A stretch of 64,000 nt of DNA from Edaphochlamys debaryana (taxonomy: Eukaryota; Chlorophyta; Chlorophyceae; Chlamydomonadales), in the NCBI GenBank assembly GCA_016858145.1, contig JAEHOE010000106.1:248001-312000 (forward strand), in the 5' to 3' direction. The notes under the pieces were generated by a model. That model had not been told where the DNA came from and ran no database searches. It was given only the letters and a program-made list of their open reading frames with translations. The position numbers and the translations under genes are program-made. Positions 9,991 through 21,640 of this stretch are shown one piece after another. The stretch's first letter is position 1, and each line of letters opens with the position of its first letter.

Positions 9991-12900
9991 CCAGGTAGAC
10001 GCATCCATAGGCCCCGCGGCCCAGGAACCGGCCGCGCGCCGCCTCTCGGGGACTACCAAACGCCGCGTGGGCCTGCAGTTGCAGCATGAGTCAGCATGGA
10101 ACGGCGGCACGCATGGGGTGCCCGCCCGCCCGCCCGCCCGTCCAGCCTGGCCCATAGCCTCACCCGGGCGGTCTGTAGAGCGATCATGTCGCTAATGCGG
10201 CCCGCCAGGCTGGCTACCGCTGCCATCTTTGCAACGGACGGCTGATCTGTCGTCATTGCGGTCGGCGCCCCTCCACTGGAGTCCGAATCCTTGGACTGCG
10301 ACGCTTCATCTTCTGAGGGCGTTGGCGGTGTGGCGTCGGCGGCGGGGCCGATTGCTGCGCATCGCGGCGCCGGCCCGGCCCGGCCGGGAGGTCTGGGGCT
10401 GGCCTTGCCAGCGGCTCGCCCCCAGCTGCCCACTCGCAAGTCAGCTCCGAGCGTTTCGCCGTGACTCAGCTGGGACGGGGGAGGGCGGGGCCGGGAGCGA
10501 GCGTTGCAGACCACTTGAGCACACTGGTTGCCTCCTTGTCACCGGCCCCTCAGCGCCATACGTACCTTGCGAAAGCTGCAACTGAAAGCGTCATCTGAGA
10601 CCGGCTGCACAGCGGCCGCGGTCAGCGTGGCTCGGGGCACAAGTGCCGGGGCATCGGAGCTCCCGCCCACGGCCATCGCCGCTGCCAGCGCAGCCCTCGC
10701 CTCTGCAGAGTGTGCCTCAAGGTCCGCAGGAGGCCTTCTGGCGATTGCGACTGATGGCACGCTGCCAACCGAGGACACCTCGGGATCTGTCGGCATGGCA
10801 CGGACAATACGCAAGGGAAAGGTTTGGATCTGCCAACAACGGCCGCACCGCTACGTGCAACTTCCAGGCCTCACCTGCTGCGGCCCCGTCGGCTGCCACG
10901 CCTGCGCCTCCACTGCCACCGTTGCCAGCGGCCTCCAGGTCCTCGGAAGGTACAGATCCAGCGCCCTTTTCCTGGCCGCCCCTGGAGCGCCGCCGGTGAT
11001 GGAGGGCCACGCCCAGTGCTGCCAGCGCCGCCACCAGGCACGTGGCCCCGACAGCGCCGCCCACGGCGCCGCCAACGACTCCGGCGGAGGGAGCGCTGCG
11101 TCCGGTGCCGGTTGCAGCGGCTTGGAGGGCGCCCCACGCCGCAGAGATTACTGGACCGTGTGGAGGTGGGGGGGCAGGGGTTAGCGTTGCAAGCTGTGGG
11201 TAGCGGAGGGCCTGGCCGCTTCAAGCCTCTCGCTCCGGCCCCTGTTGCCTCGTCCCCTGCTCACAGCTGGCGGCGTCGCAGGCGGTGCCGTTCATGTCGG
11301 GTGGGCCCCCCGGAGCGAGGGCGAAGGTCACGTTGGTTAGGCTGGTGCCGCCAAGGGAGCCGGATGCCACCAACACGAAAGCCAATGGCGAACCCGTTAC
11401 AAGCGCCTACGAGTGCAGTGAAATGGGAGGCAGGAGCCGCATCTGCAACTTAGCAAGCCCCCCAAGGTGGAGCCTGGGGGCTGTGCGCGGCAGCCATCGT
11501 TCCCGGCAGCAGCCCTCCCCTTCGCGCGCACCTGTCCCTGCACCGTCAACATAGAGCCCAGAAGCGACGCCACGGCCGCCGGCAGTGCTTGCGACAGCCC
11601 CTTGTCCGCTGTGGCCAGGCCGCAGGCAGCAGCCAGTGCGGACGGTGACGCCCAGACGGCAACGGCAGCAGCGCTGGCGCACACGACGGAGCGGTCGGCA
11701 AGCGCCGCAAGCAGCAGCAGGGGGCCTATGGCGGGGCAGAGCACAAAAGGCTTTTGGCAGGAATGGAATGCTGTGGAAGCGAGGGAGGCTCGAGCGAGCG
11801 GGGAACGTGGGGGCTTCAGGCTTGGGCCGCACCTGCAGGCAGCTCGACTACGGAGCCGTTGAGACTGTACGACACTGGGGCCGCGGAGGGCAAAGTGTCC
11901 AGATGCGCCGTACACCTGCAGAGGGCGTGCGCATCAGATGGATCAAGCTGATGGGAAGGGGGTCGTAAAGTTCAGGGTCTAGGACTCGTAGGCAGGGCCT
12001 TCGGACAGGGGCCCTTCCTCTAGGCAGCTAGCGGAGTGTACCCACAAGCACCGGCGAAGCCAGACTTTTGCTTCTCGAGGCGCCGGCGGTTCCGGCACTC
12101 CCGCGCACCTTGTGCGCCAGGCGTCGAGCCCCGCGGATCCGCCCACGAGGCTGACGGCGCTCCCGTTCACCAGGCCTTCAGACAGCAGTGGAGCCGCCAG
12201 CCCCGCCAGCCTCAGACGAGCTAGCGCCAGGGCCAGCCCCGCCTGGGCCCCGTCCCAGCCCGCTGCTCCCGGGGCGGTGGCGGGCCCCTGCGCCAGGGGC
12301 AGACCCCCGGCGTCCAGCCACACGGGGGGGCCCGAGGCGGGGCCCACCAGGGCCACGTTGTAGGCCAGGCGGGGCCCGGCCTGCGGCGGTTGACCGAGAG
12401 GGAGGAGTGGAGGTGGGAAGGTAGCAGGTTAGACATCCTTGGCGGGTCCGGACTTTGGAGGGTTGCTAGCATGAAGGCCGCGTGGTGTACATACACCCCC
12501 CCCCCCGCCCCCGCCCCGCCCGCCCAGCCATGCCCCTAGCGGCTGGCATGCTTGCATGCTTGCCTGTGGCCAGCCCTCTGCCGCGAGGGAGACGTTGCCC
12601 GTCATGAGTATGACCCTGGGCCCGTCGGCCCAGGGCTGCTGCAGCAGACCGCCCAGCTCCGAGGCGTTCCGCGCCACTGCGAAGCTGGCGGGGGGCAGCA
12701 GGGCGCCCGAGGGCAGCGACCACAGCGCGTAGGCCGGGGGTGAGGTGGGGGCGGTCAGCAGGACCTTTGCTGTAGCCGTGTGGTTCCAGCGCAGAACGCC
12801 CGAGAACATCTGGACGTCGAGGCGGGAGGTGGCGTTGTCTGCGTCGATGACGGGCTGCGGCAGCGCATGCATGCACGCCGCATAAGGAAGAGGGACGCAC

Positions 12901-14800
12901 GGGGTCATCAGCACGGGACGCAGGCAAGGCCGTGCCCCAAAGGGAGCAAGGGCAACAGCATGCATGTTCAAGGGCTGAGCGACTCCGCGTTTGAGGCCGC
13001 GCCCGGCCCGGCTAGCCCAGCACCAACATCATACGAAGGGGAGTGCGTGGAGGACGACCGGCCGCCCGCCCGCAAGGCGTACCGTGTTGGGCTGGACAAG
13101 GCGGCGCAGCCACTCGGCGCTTGCAACCTCCTCCGGCAGGAGCGACGTCAGACGCACGTACCAGGCGTTCATGTACCTACGGACGGACCCGGTTGCGAGA
13201 CACAATACTGGCTGCAATATGGCTGACCAGCGGGACGAGGCACGAACAGTTCATCTATTTATTCGCTGGAGAGCCCTGCCACCACGCCACCAGTTTGCAA
13301 TGGCGGGGGGTGGCGGAACCGCCCGGCCCTCTCTCGCCTCAGTAGCAGCAGCAAGCGGACGCACAAACGCCTCCCCTGCGCCCCCCATCCCCCACTCAAT
13401 CACGTGACAACAGGGAGCATCAAAGAGGCTGCCCTTCTTGGGCTGCCGGGGCGGGTCCATGTGGCTACTCACGTGAGCTCCTCCCGCAAGTAAATGTTGG
13501 TTGATCGGAGGAGCTGAAACTGGAAGGCAGTGCTGTCATGGGACATACGGTACACAAGGTGCGCATGTTGAGGCGCAGATGGGTTGAGACCTCCAGGCTT
13601 AAGCGCCGGTCCGTACAAACAAGCATGGGAGCCGCTCTGTGCATGTAGCATGTACCGTACAGTGCCGTACCTGAGCCGCTTGAATGAGTACAGGCTGCCG
13701 GTGAAGAGGCCCATGGGCCACGTGGAGGGAGGGCCCTGGGGCAGGTTGACCTGTGTGCGGGCGGGCCACAGCAGTCGTTATCGGTGGGGAGCCCCTCTGA
13801 CGCCTGCTCGACATAGCTTGCTGCGCACACCACCCGGGGCTGCCTTTCGCATCACTCTACGTTAACGACGCCGCGGAATGACCCATGGACCCAGGGGTCA
13901 CACTCACCATAGTGAGATCGCTCAGCGTCAGGACAGGCGGCGTTCGTCCAGCCAAAGGTTGGTCAGCAGCAGCTCCTGCGGGTGGCTGGGCGGTGAGGTC
14001 GAATGCGTTCCTGCGGAGCCGGAGGTCGACCTCCGTGCTGCCGACGCCAGAGGCAGAGCGCACGACCCCCGCCAGCGTGACGTTGCGGTAAATCGGCATC
14101 AGAGCGCTGTCATCCTCCAGAAGTGCAGGCGTGGGCTCCGTGGGCAGTGAGAGGTTGGCGGTGAGAGTGACGAGGAGGCGAGCGTTGCGGGGCTGCAGTT
14201 GAGCCAGGGCTGCTACGAGCTCGGCGCCTGTAGAGGCCGACGCGGTGCCGCAGGGCGCAAGCCCACCACGTGAGTCCAGGAGCTCGTTCCAGTCAGCTGC
14301 TGGACAGGTGAGGTTCAGGCGGTAGGCGGTGGAGGTGGGTCCCAGGAGCAAGGGGTAGAAGAGGAATCCTGGACCGGCCTGCGTTGCGGGGACGGCGATG
14401 TGTAGGTGGGGCCAGGGTGGGGATGGAAACAGGCGAGTTCAGGAAGGCGCGCGAGCAAACCCGACGTCCAGACGGCACGCCAGCTCACCTTGAGCCCTTG
14501 GACCGGCCAGTAGCGCGACACGCTGAGCGTGCATTCGGCCTCCGCTTTGGCCCAGACCTCAAGGCACGATGCGCGGAGCGTGATGTCGGCGAGCAGAGTC
14601 GCCCCACCTCCTGCGTCCGGCCAACTTGCAGTCGGTATCCAGCTGATGGGATCGCGCTGGGACAGGCTGCCTGGCATCGCGTCCAGCGAGCAGCCGTAAA
14701 CTTTGTTAGTAAGCCCCGCCTGGCCGCATGCCGCTGCGTCTTGGGCCCAGGCTGTAGGTGCTAGGTTATGTAAGATCGCTATCAGGACGGCCAAACGCAT
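9991..14800 (-). CDS. Receptor-like TKL-type kinase, truncated in the kinase domain
   Basis: Hand-spliced minus-strand model with every intron phase matching: 14800-14489, 14378-13908, 13750-13473, 13176-13083, 12854-12564, 12380-12109, 11915-11833, 11725-11532, 11406-11265, 11150-10875, 10786-10566, 10469-10164 and 10072-9991 (about 1007 residues). The start chosen gives a signal peptide (MRLAVLIAILHNLAPTAWA). The ectodomain holds two beta-helix-like modules with TANLSL/TGNVSL and RNVTLAG/YNVALVG. One transmembrane helix lies at about residues 736-761, ending in HHRRRSR. A Ser/Ala-rich juxtamembrane stretch leads to FLGRGAYGCVYL (residues 996-1007), the ATP-binding glycine loop. Then the reading stops at a good donor, and no VAxK, HxD, DFG or APE segment follows before the satellite DNA. 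Most likely it is a 3'-truncated gene or pseudogene. A very long last intron reaching past position 1 is the alternative. Confidence 0.72.
12380..12564 (-). other. Probable GC-AG intron in the receptor-like kinase gene
   Basis: The exon ending in GNVSLAAEGWPQ has no usable GT donor. It ends CAG|GCAAGC, the classical GC donor context. It joins in phase 0 to the acceptor at 12381, which begins AGPRLAYNVALVG. Both flanking exons read well, so a GC-AG intron (12381-12563) is the simplest explanation. Confidence 0.6.
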
Positions 14801-16059
14801 CAAATGTCGAACCGCGCAAAGACTCGGCATGAGCGCCATGTGAGACGCGAACGTAGCAAAGCTTAGTCCCTGATAGTTAGGAAGGGGCCATCGCCTCGCC
14901 AAGCTGCTTGGAGTCATTGGCTGCTGGAAATAATCGGCTTAGTGGTCCGCGCTATCTAGGTCCACGCGCTTGTGAAGCGCGTCTGAGCTACGTTGATCTG
15001 AACAGCTTTGAGGATTGGAAACTACCCTAAGGCGTGAAGGCGCTGTAATAGTCATTCTTGCCGACCTGTCGCTCGCTTAGGGTACACAGGTCTACACAGC
15101 TCTACAGAAGCGTGTGAGCGTATTGATGCTTGAAGTGTGTAGTGCACTTGATTCCGTCTGGGCTCATTCGATGGGGTCTTGCCTGATTCGGGCCTGCATG
15201 AGCCCCACTTGAGACCTTCATGGCCATCAACACTTACTATGCGCACGGCCTGAACGGCAGACGCGGCAGATGATCCTCTGCATCGGCAAGGGTGGCTGCT
15301 CGGAGGCAGGAAAGGCGCTCAGCCCTCAACCCTTCTCAATGTATGGTACCTTTCCCGCTCGAAAACTCATAGGGGCAGACCGCCAGCCACCAGCCCGCCG
15401 CACCACGGCATCGCACGGCACGCAGGCTCGCACCCGGCCATTACCAGTAATCCGTTTCAACCCCGCACTACACGAGGTCATGCGCTCGTCAGGCTACCTC
15501 GGCCTGGACATAGCCGGCCGGACCCGGGGCGGAATCTGGGGCGGGACGTTCACAAGGCCCCGGTCCACACTCCCAACCAGGCAAACCGTGCTCAACAGCA
15601 GACGTGGAAAGCCCTAATACGGGCCCCATCACAGGAAAGCCCAAGGCAAGCTGCAATCAAACGGTGTCCCGGGGCGCAGCAGTACCGGTAGAGCGGCCTC
15701 AGCATCCGCCCAGCTTGTGCAAAGACGACTACCCAATCCGCTAGGCGGAGGTACCATGACCGTGCACTCAATACAGTCGCAGTCATCATTGCATACAGTA
15801 CGAGAAAGCGGTCAAACCCAACAACTTACAGAGAACGTCGACCAAAGGAAGTTATTGCTGGCCTGCAGGGTCCACCTGTAACCCAGGCTTGCAGCAGTAC
15901 AGGCACGAGCCTCAATCCTGCCAATACTACAGGGTCCACACACGTGACTCACATGCATCGCACATCGCCTTTGAATCCCTGGCAAAGCATGCCGCGATAA
16001 ACTTGAGCATCTGGCTTGAGTCTCTGATACGCATGCGACACACGCTAGCCTTGAAGCCC
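14801..16059. other. Intergenic, nothing recognised
   Basis: This lies upstream of the truncated kinase gene and downstream of the SPL-like gene, both on the minus strand. GC content is lower than in the genes. A minus-strand frame at 15592-15789 could be a last exon of the neighbouring gene, but I could not connect it in phase. It presumably contains the kinase promoter; no specific element is identifiable. Confidence 0.4.
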
Positions 16060-19000
16060 TCAGGGACTCACCCCAACGAAGGCCCAGCCCAGGAAGCCTT
16101 TATCATTTGCAGGCCATTTACGGCCAGCCTCATGTCCTTTAATCATAGTAAAGCACACGCAGACGCGCACCCCGGCAGCCGCCACCACGGCCGCCTCCAG
16201 CGGTGTGACCTGCGGCCACGGAGCAGGGGCGAGGAGGGAGGAGGAAGGTGTGAGGTCCAGGGAGGACGTACGATGACGCGTTACAGCCAGACTGGCGCAA
16301 GAGCGCCCTGCCCCCGTGCGTTCCCGCGCCAGGCACGTGTCCGCGCGCACAGCCCAACACCCGGCCCAAGAGCCCCAGTCCACCGGCAGCCCAAGGGCCC
16401 GCCCACGCACCAGGCCCGTGGCAGGGTGGAGGACGCCGCCGAGGAGCAGCATGCCCACACACCCCACGTAGCCCGCGGCGGTGGCGCGCGCGGGCACTCG
16501 CAGCGCAGCAAACACGGCCTTGGAAACGAGCGGGCTGGGCCGCCGTGACCTCAGCGGGCTGGGCCGCCGTGACCTCAGCGGGCTGGGCCGCCGTGACCTC
16601 AGCGCCGGGCGGACCCAGGTGTGCTGTGGCAGGAAGGGCCAGGCGAGGGCGGGGGCGAGGAGCGCGGCAACCAGGAAGGCGGCGAAGACGGGCAGGTCAG
16701 TCAGGCTGAGCAGGGCCTGGTCCTCGTGCAGGCCGCGGGCGAGGTTGCCGCGAGCAGGAGGTCCACCACCGCCCTGACAGCGGAAAAAGGGGACACACGT
16801 GGAGGGCAGAGGAGCGGGACAGGCGTCAGGCAGGCGGCGGGCAAAGCAGCAGGAGAAGGGACCATCAGGCGAACACGCGGTGACGAGCTGGCAATGCCCC
16901 CGACGCATGCCGCCTGCTCACCCCGTACGTGCCAGAGCCACGGCCCACACATGGCAGAACGCCCTTCAGGCCTGCTGCTGGGCCGGCACCTCGCACCCCA
17001 CGCCCAGGGCGGCTCGGAGGACGGAGCTGAGCCGGAAACGCCGCCCGCGCCTGCACGCCCTTCCGCGCGGCGGCACGGCCTCAGCGCCAGGACGTCGTGC
17101 CACGCGTGCTCCTTCGTGCGCCCGAATGAGCGCGGCGGTTGAGGAGAGGCCCCCGGCCTGCGCGTACGCCAGGAGGTGCCGCCCGAGGGACGCGGCCAGG
17201 CCAGGGCTCCCTGGCCTTCCATAACGGAGCGCAGCGTCGTGGGCCTCCGGCTCCGCCCCATCCGCTGCCTTGTACCTTGCAGCGTCATCCAAGCCTGTGC
17301 CCGGGCTTGGAGCGACTGGCGCGGCCGCGGCCTCCAGCCACGCTCCCAGTTCAAACAGGAACCCGCTAAGCTCAGCGGCTCCTTGAGCAGGCCACGCCTC
17401 CACCGCCGCCGCCAGCTCGGCTGCTACAGCCAGGTCCGTGGTTGCGAGCAGCGGGGGCAAGGGAACCCGCAGGCCCACACCCCGTAAACCGAGCTCCAGC
17501 TCCAGCAGCACAGGCCCTGGCCCCGGCGGGGCTCCGGCAGCTCGATGTCGTACACAGCACCGCTGTCGTACAGAGTCCTGCTGACCACGCGTGTGGCCAG
17601 GAAGCGGCCGCCTGACAGAGCCAGAGCCCGGGCGTCCGGGGCCGAGCCTGGAGGGGCTGAGAATGCCACGCGCGCCCGCAGGCGCAGGGGCCACCCCACG
17701 CCCACGACCTCCCTCGCATCCGAGCAAACTGGTGATGTTGATGGCGCCGGCTGCACGGCTGACGGGGTCTGCGGCAGTAGCAGCACCCGGGGCCGCAGGT
17801 CCTCGACCCGCAGCTGCTGGGGAGCGGTTGCAGCGTCATCCGCGTCCCTGGAAAGGCACGAGATAGAACAGGTAAAGCCTGTGTCCAACGTGCCCACACC
17901 GGTGAAGACGGCTCCCGCACCGCCCGCTCGGCCCCAACCCGCTCCTGCCGCAGCTCACCCAAGCAAGGGGCACTGCCGTACGGTCAGCGGCTTTGAACCG
18001 TACGGCGGCGTCAGCCTCAGCGCACTCAGCAGCTCCTCGTCAGACAGGAGCGCCTCCTCGCACGCCTCCTCTCCGGGTTGCGCCTCCCAGAAAAGCCTCA
18101 GCTCGATGCACCCCCGCCGCACGTACACGTGCGCTAGGCGCCGCCGGTCGCCCCAATGCTGGGCAACCATGTCCGCGAGGTCCTCTCGAAAGGTGGAGGC
18201 CAGGTCCTCAGGCTCGGCCCAGGGGACCTGCCAGGGTGGATTAGGGCCAGGAAGGGCCAGCCGGGAGCGCGGGTTATGGGCCCCAATCGGTCGGGCGTGA
18301 GACCTTCAGAAGGGCGCCTCCTGACCCAGGTAGAACCGGAGCCAGCGGAGGGAAACGCAAGAACGCACAGGGCCCCGTCCGTTTGCCACGGTTAGCGGGA
18401 ACGTGGAGGCCACGAGCCAGTGTTTCGAAGCTGGGGCCGCATGGGTCGCCTCACCTTGACGTACGTGCTCCTCATCCTGACGAAGGACCGGTACGGGGGA
18501 AGACTGACGCTGCCTTCGAAAGCCGAGGCAGTGGCGTCGGAGGCCTCCACCGCCTCCGCCTGCCTCCCAGTTGCCTGTTCCTGGTGCCCTGTCCTCCGCA
18601 CCCCCTGCCCCGGCTCCATGCCCTCACCCGCCTGGGCCTCCCGCCCGAGTGTCTCTTGCTGAGGCAAACCCCTCTGCGACCGCCCGCTCTCTCCGCCGTG
18701 TGCAGTCGGGCAGGGCTCGAGAGGCTGGGAACCCTCAACGCAACGCAACGCACCCTGGCCCTTGCAATAGGGCTGGGGGCTGCCGGAGGGACCGGCCCCT
18801 TGCCCTCCTGGTGCCAGTGCAGGCAGCTGTTCCAGCCCCGGCTCCCGCCGGGGCGCTAGGAGCATTCCGAAGTAGAGGTTCAGCACCGTGCCCAGAAGGC
18901 GCATGCACAGCATCCAAGCAAGGCTGACGTCTGTCTCAGGAAGGTCCCGATACCACGTGTGGAGCACCGTAAGCATGGCGCACACGCAGGCCTGATACGC

Positions 19001-21640
19001 CACTTCGGTGCGAAGGCTCACGTGCTGCAGGGGCAAGCGTGAAAGGAGGAGGAGGCCAGGCGGGGCTGGTCAGGAACGCGGCACGTGAGCTTGGTCTCCC
19101 GGTGCAGACACAGGGACAACGAAGGCAGGACGTTATCTCCACGTGCATATGCATGGGTATGGTGCACCTGCGGCCCCTTCGAAATCCACACGATGGCGTC
19201 CAGGGCGGGGAGCACACGGAAGAGGAACCGAGGGATCGAGGACAACGGCCGGTAGCCGGGACCGCGCAGGAGGTGCTCGATTAGCGCAGATGAACGAGCT
19301 GTGTAGCTAGTGATCGGCGATACGACCTACAGCAAAACGGGTAACGGGAAACGGCTTCAGCCGGGGGGGGGGGGGGCGGGGCACGCGGGCGGCGACGTCC
19401 GACACGCACGCAACTGCGCTGCCAGAACGCCATAGCCAAATAGAGTCTCACCACAACCACGCCAGGCGCCAGGAGGCCCAAGCTCGCGAGTGCGCTGCTC
19501 GCAGCGCGAATGACGAGAGCGGCCTTCCCCACGGCTACCCAAGTACGTGGCTCATAAGCGTACACAGCCAGAAGCCAGCTCGGGTGCAGCGCTAAGAAGC
19601 CGAGCCTCGCCAACAGCGTAGACGAGCATGGAAATCCTTTTACGGCCGCGGACTCAGGCGGCAGAGTGTGTTCGTGGCCGTTACAATGTTTGTTAGCCTC
19701 CGAGTAGAAGTTGTTGAGACCAAGCAGCAGCAGGACCACACAGTCACAACCGACCTCAGACCGCCGTGTCGCGGTATGGGCATTGCTTGTGGCCATGCTA
19801 GCTGTGTTGTACTATGCTGAATGTCGAGGGGCGGGGGCTCAGACAAAAATCGGGGGGCCGCTTGTCCGAAATTGCACGACGTTCCGGTCACCCGAGCGGT
19901 CATGGCGGCTATACCCTCTTCCCCCCCGCAGACCTCGTGAGGCCTGACTACCTGACAACCCCTACGGTAACACGCGGGACAGCTCTGTTGCTTGCCAATC
20001 CTGGAGCCTGCTGCACATTGCCACTGCTGCGAGGTGACTGGGGCCTGGAGCCCAGCGTGCCATCGTGCACTACGCTGCAACGTGCTTTGCTTCTAGCCTC
20101 ACGATGCCGCATGACTGCTGCTGGGGCCCGAGGCCGTCATGGTGGGTGGGGTGGGGGCACGGGGGCCGGGGGGTGGAGGGGGCCGGGTAGGCCGTGGGTT
20201 GGATACGGTAGGAGGGAGGAATATGAAGTGTTCTCAGACCGAGGGCTGAGGCACAAAGCCAGATCCAGACATTCGCAAAGGAAGAGTGTCAGCACAGCCT
20301 CTTGCGCATAACAGCATGACAGGAATTGCCCAGAGCGCGTGGTGGAGATTGCCAGAACAACCGCAACAAGCAGGGCGGATGCCCGCGGGGGGGCACACTT
20401 GCGCCGCCCGAGCCACCGCACATTTGCGAGGCAACGGACGGCACACATTTGCGAGGCGCAGAGGCATACCGCAGAGGGACCGTTGGGATGAAAAGGGAGA
20501 GCCCGAGGCAGACATTAGGAGATGCACGGGACCCGGAGCGCTCTGCGGTGTTGGCTCCGGTCTGATGACGGTTTCCCTCCGCGCAGCTTCCAGTACACCT
20601 CGGGCCAGGGCCTCCTCCGCAAAAAATGTGCTGGCGTCAGGCGGAAGGCCGGCGAGGGGGGGCATGCAGCAGGCTCGTGTCCTGAGGCCGTGAGGAGCGG
20701 TAGGCAAGACTGGGGTAAGCAGCTCCAAACCCCCACTGCCGTTTGCGCGCCATGCATGCAGCCCAGTGGTAGCCATGGCAGCCCCCAGCCCCACTGGCAG
20801 AGCATGAACGGCGGCCCCCGCGCTCCCTGCCGCCGCTGCAACCATGATAAACCTTGGAAGCCCACCTATAAATGTCGCAGGCCGTTGTCAGGCGGCCGAT
20901 GAGCAAGAGCGCAGGCGGGGCAAAGAATGAAGTACCCTGGAGAGGTTTGCAGGGCAGAAATAAAGGGGCAGGTGGGAAACAAAGCAACCCATGGCCCAGC
21001 AACACGGACGTGCCACCGGGGGTGTAGCCCTCAGAGCTACTTAACAGGTAATAAGCAACAGAACCAGCATGGCGCGCAGGCAGGGCCCAAGCGTAACTTC
21101 CGCGTACCTGGGCAAGTCAATTCGTCGCTGACATGACTCTGCGATTGGCCCAGCAGCTGAGCCACGAGGCCCTGGCAACCGGTTTGAGAGGAGTTAGCAT
21201 AGGAGGGTGCAGAGGAGGGTGGTGAGTCGAGGCGGGGGAGCCGGGGGATTGGAGGGGCATAGCAGCCATGCCATGCCAGCACGTCTGGATCCTCGCCTGC
21301 GATGCACACCCTGCCCTGCTGGGCCCGTGCCATGCCCGAGGTCCCTGTACCCTGTCTCCCCACAGCAAGCACTCTAGCAGCAAACCCAGGAGCGAGGCGC
21401 GGCTCACCAGGTCCGCACGCTGTGAAGCTGTGAACAGGCCGGGCAGCTGCGCGGAACTCCAAGCCGTTGGACCCGGACCGCCCTTGGGGGCCGGCCTGGA
21501 CACCCAGCTGTTCGCCACCTCCACGGCGCTGCCGTGGCGGAACCGCGGGGCGGCACTGGAGGAGGAACCAGGCCGCAGCGGGAAGGCTGGCGTGGCGGCG
21601 CCTCCATCGTCAGCAGCCCGGCGGTGGCCCCCCTGTTCTC
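16060..21640 (-). CDS. Multi-pass membrane protein with SPL C-terminal-like region, possible frameshift
   Basis: Supported minus-strand exons: 19326-19168, 19024-18455, 18227-17959, and one from 17847 onward, all in matching phase. An upstream exon ends at about 19410. Further coding-like stretches lie at 21640-21300, 20865-20240, 16845-16300 and 16209-16060. The N-terminal half has hydrophobic segments (LLARLGFLALHPSWLLAVYA, APGVVVVRLYLAMAFW). The middle (18227-17300) has VYVRRGCIEL followed, after a spacer, by LLELELGLRGVGLRVPLPPL and HLLAYAQAGGLSSTAALI. This order recalls the 'IRPGC', 'FIEVED' and ankyrin-like segments downstream of the SBP domain in plant SPL proteins, but no SBP zinc finger is seen. 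More hydrophobic helices follow (LPVFAAFLVAALLAPALAWP). Function unknown, ends uncertain. The frame must change near 17525, so it may be a pseudogene or contain a sequence error. Confidence 0.5.
16531..16602 (-). repeat. Three perfect 24 bp tandem repeats in coding sequence
   Basis: cgggctgggccgccgtgacc(tcag) occurs three times head to tail, encoding RSRRPSPL-type octapeptides on the minus strand. They sit between two hydrophobic segments of the SPL-like membrane protein. The repeats keep frame, so they would add a basic, Ser/Pro-rich loop. Confidence 0.85.

Noticed and set aside
13584..13865. Intron within the receptor-kinase exon at 13473-13750
   Set aside because: A GT at 13670 looked like a donor, but splicing there puts the next exon out of its good frame. 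Reading straight through gives one continuous exon (MGLFTGSLYSF ... STNIYLREEL).
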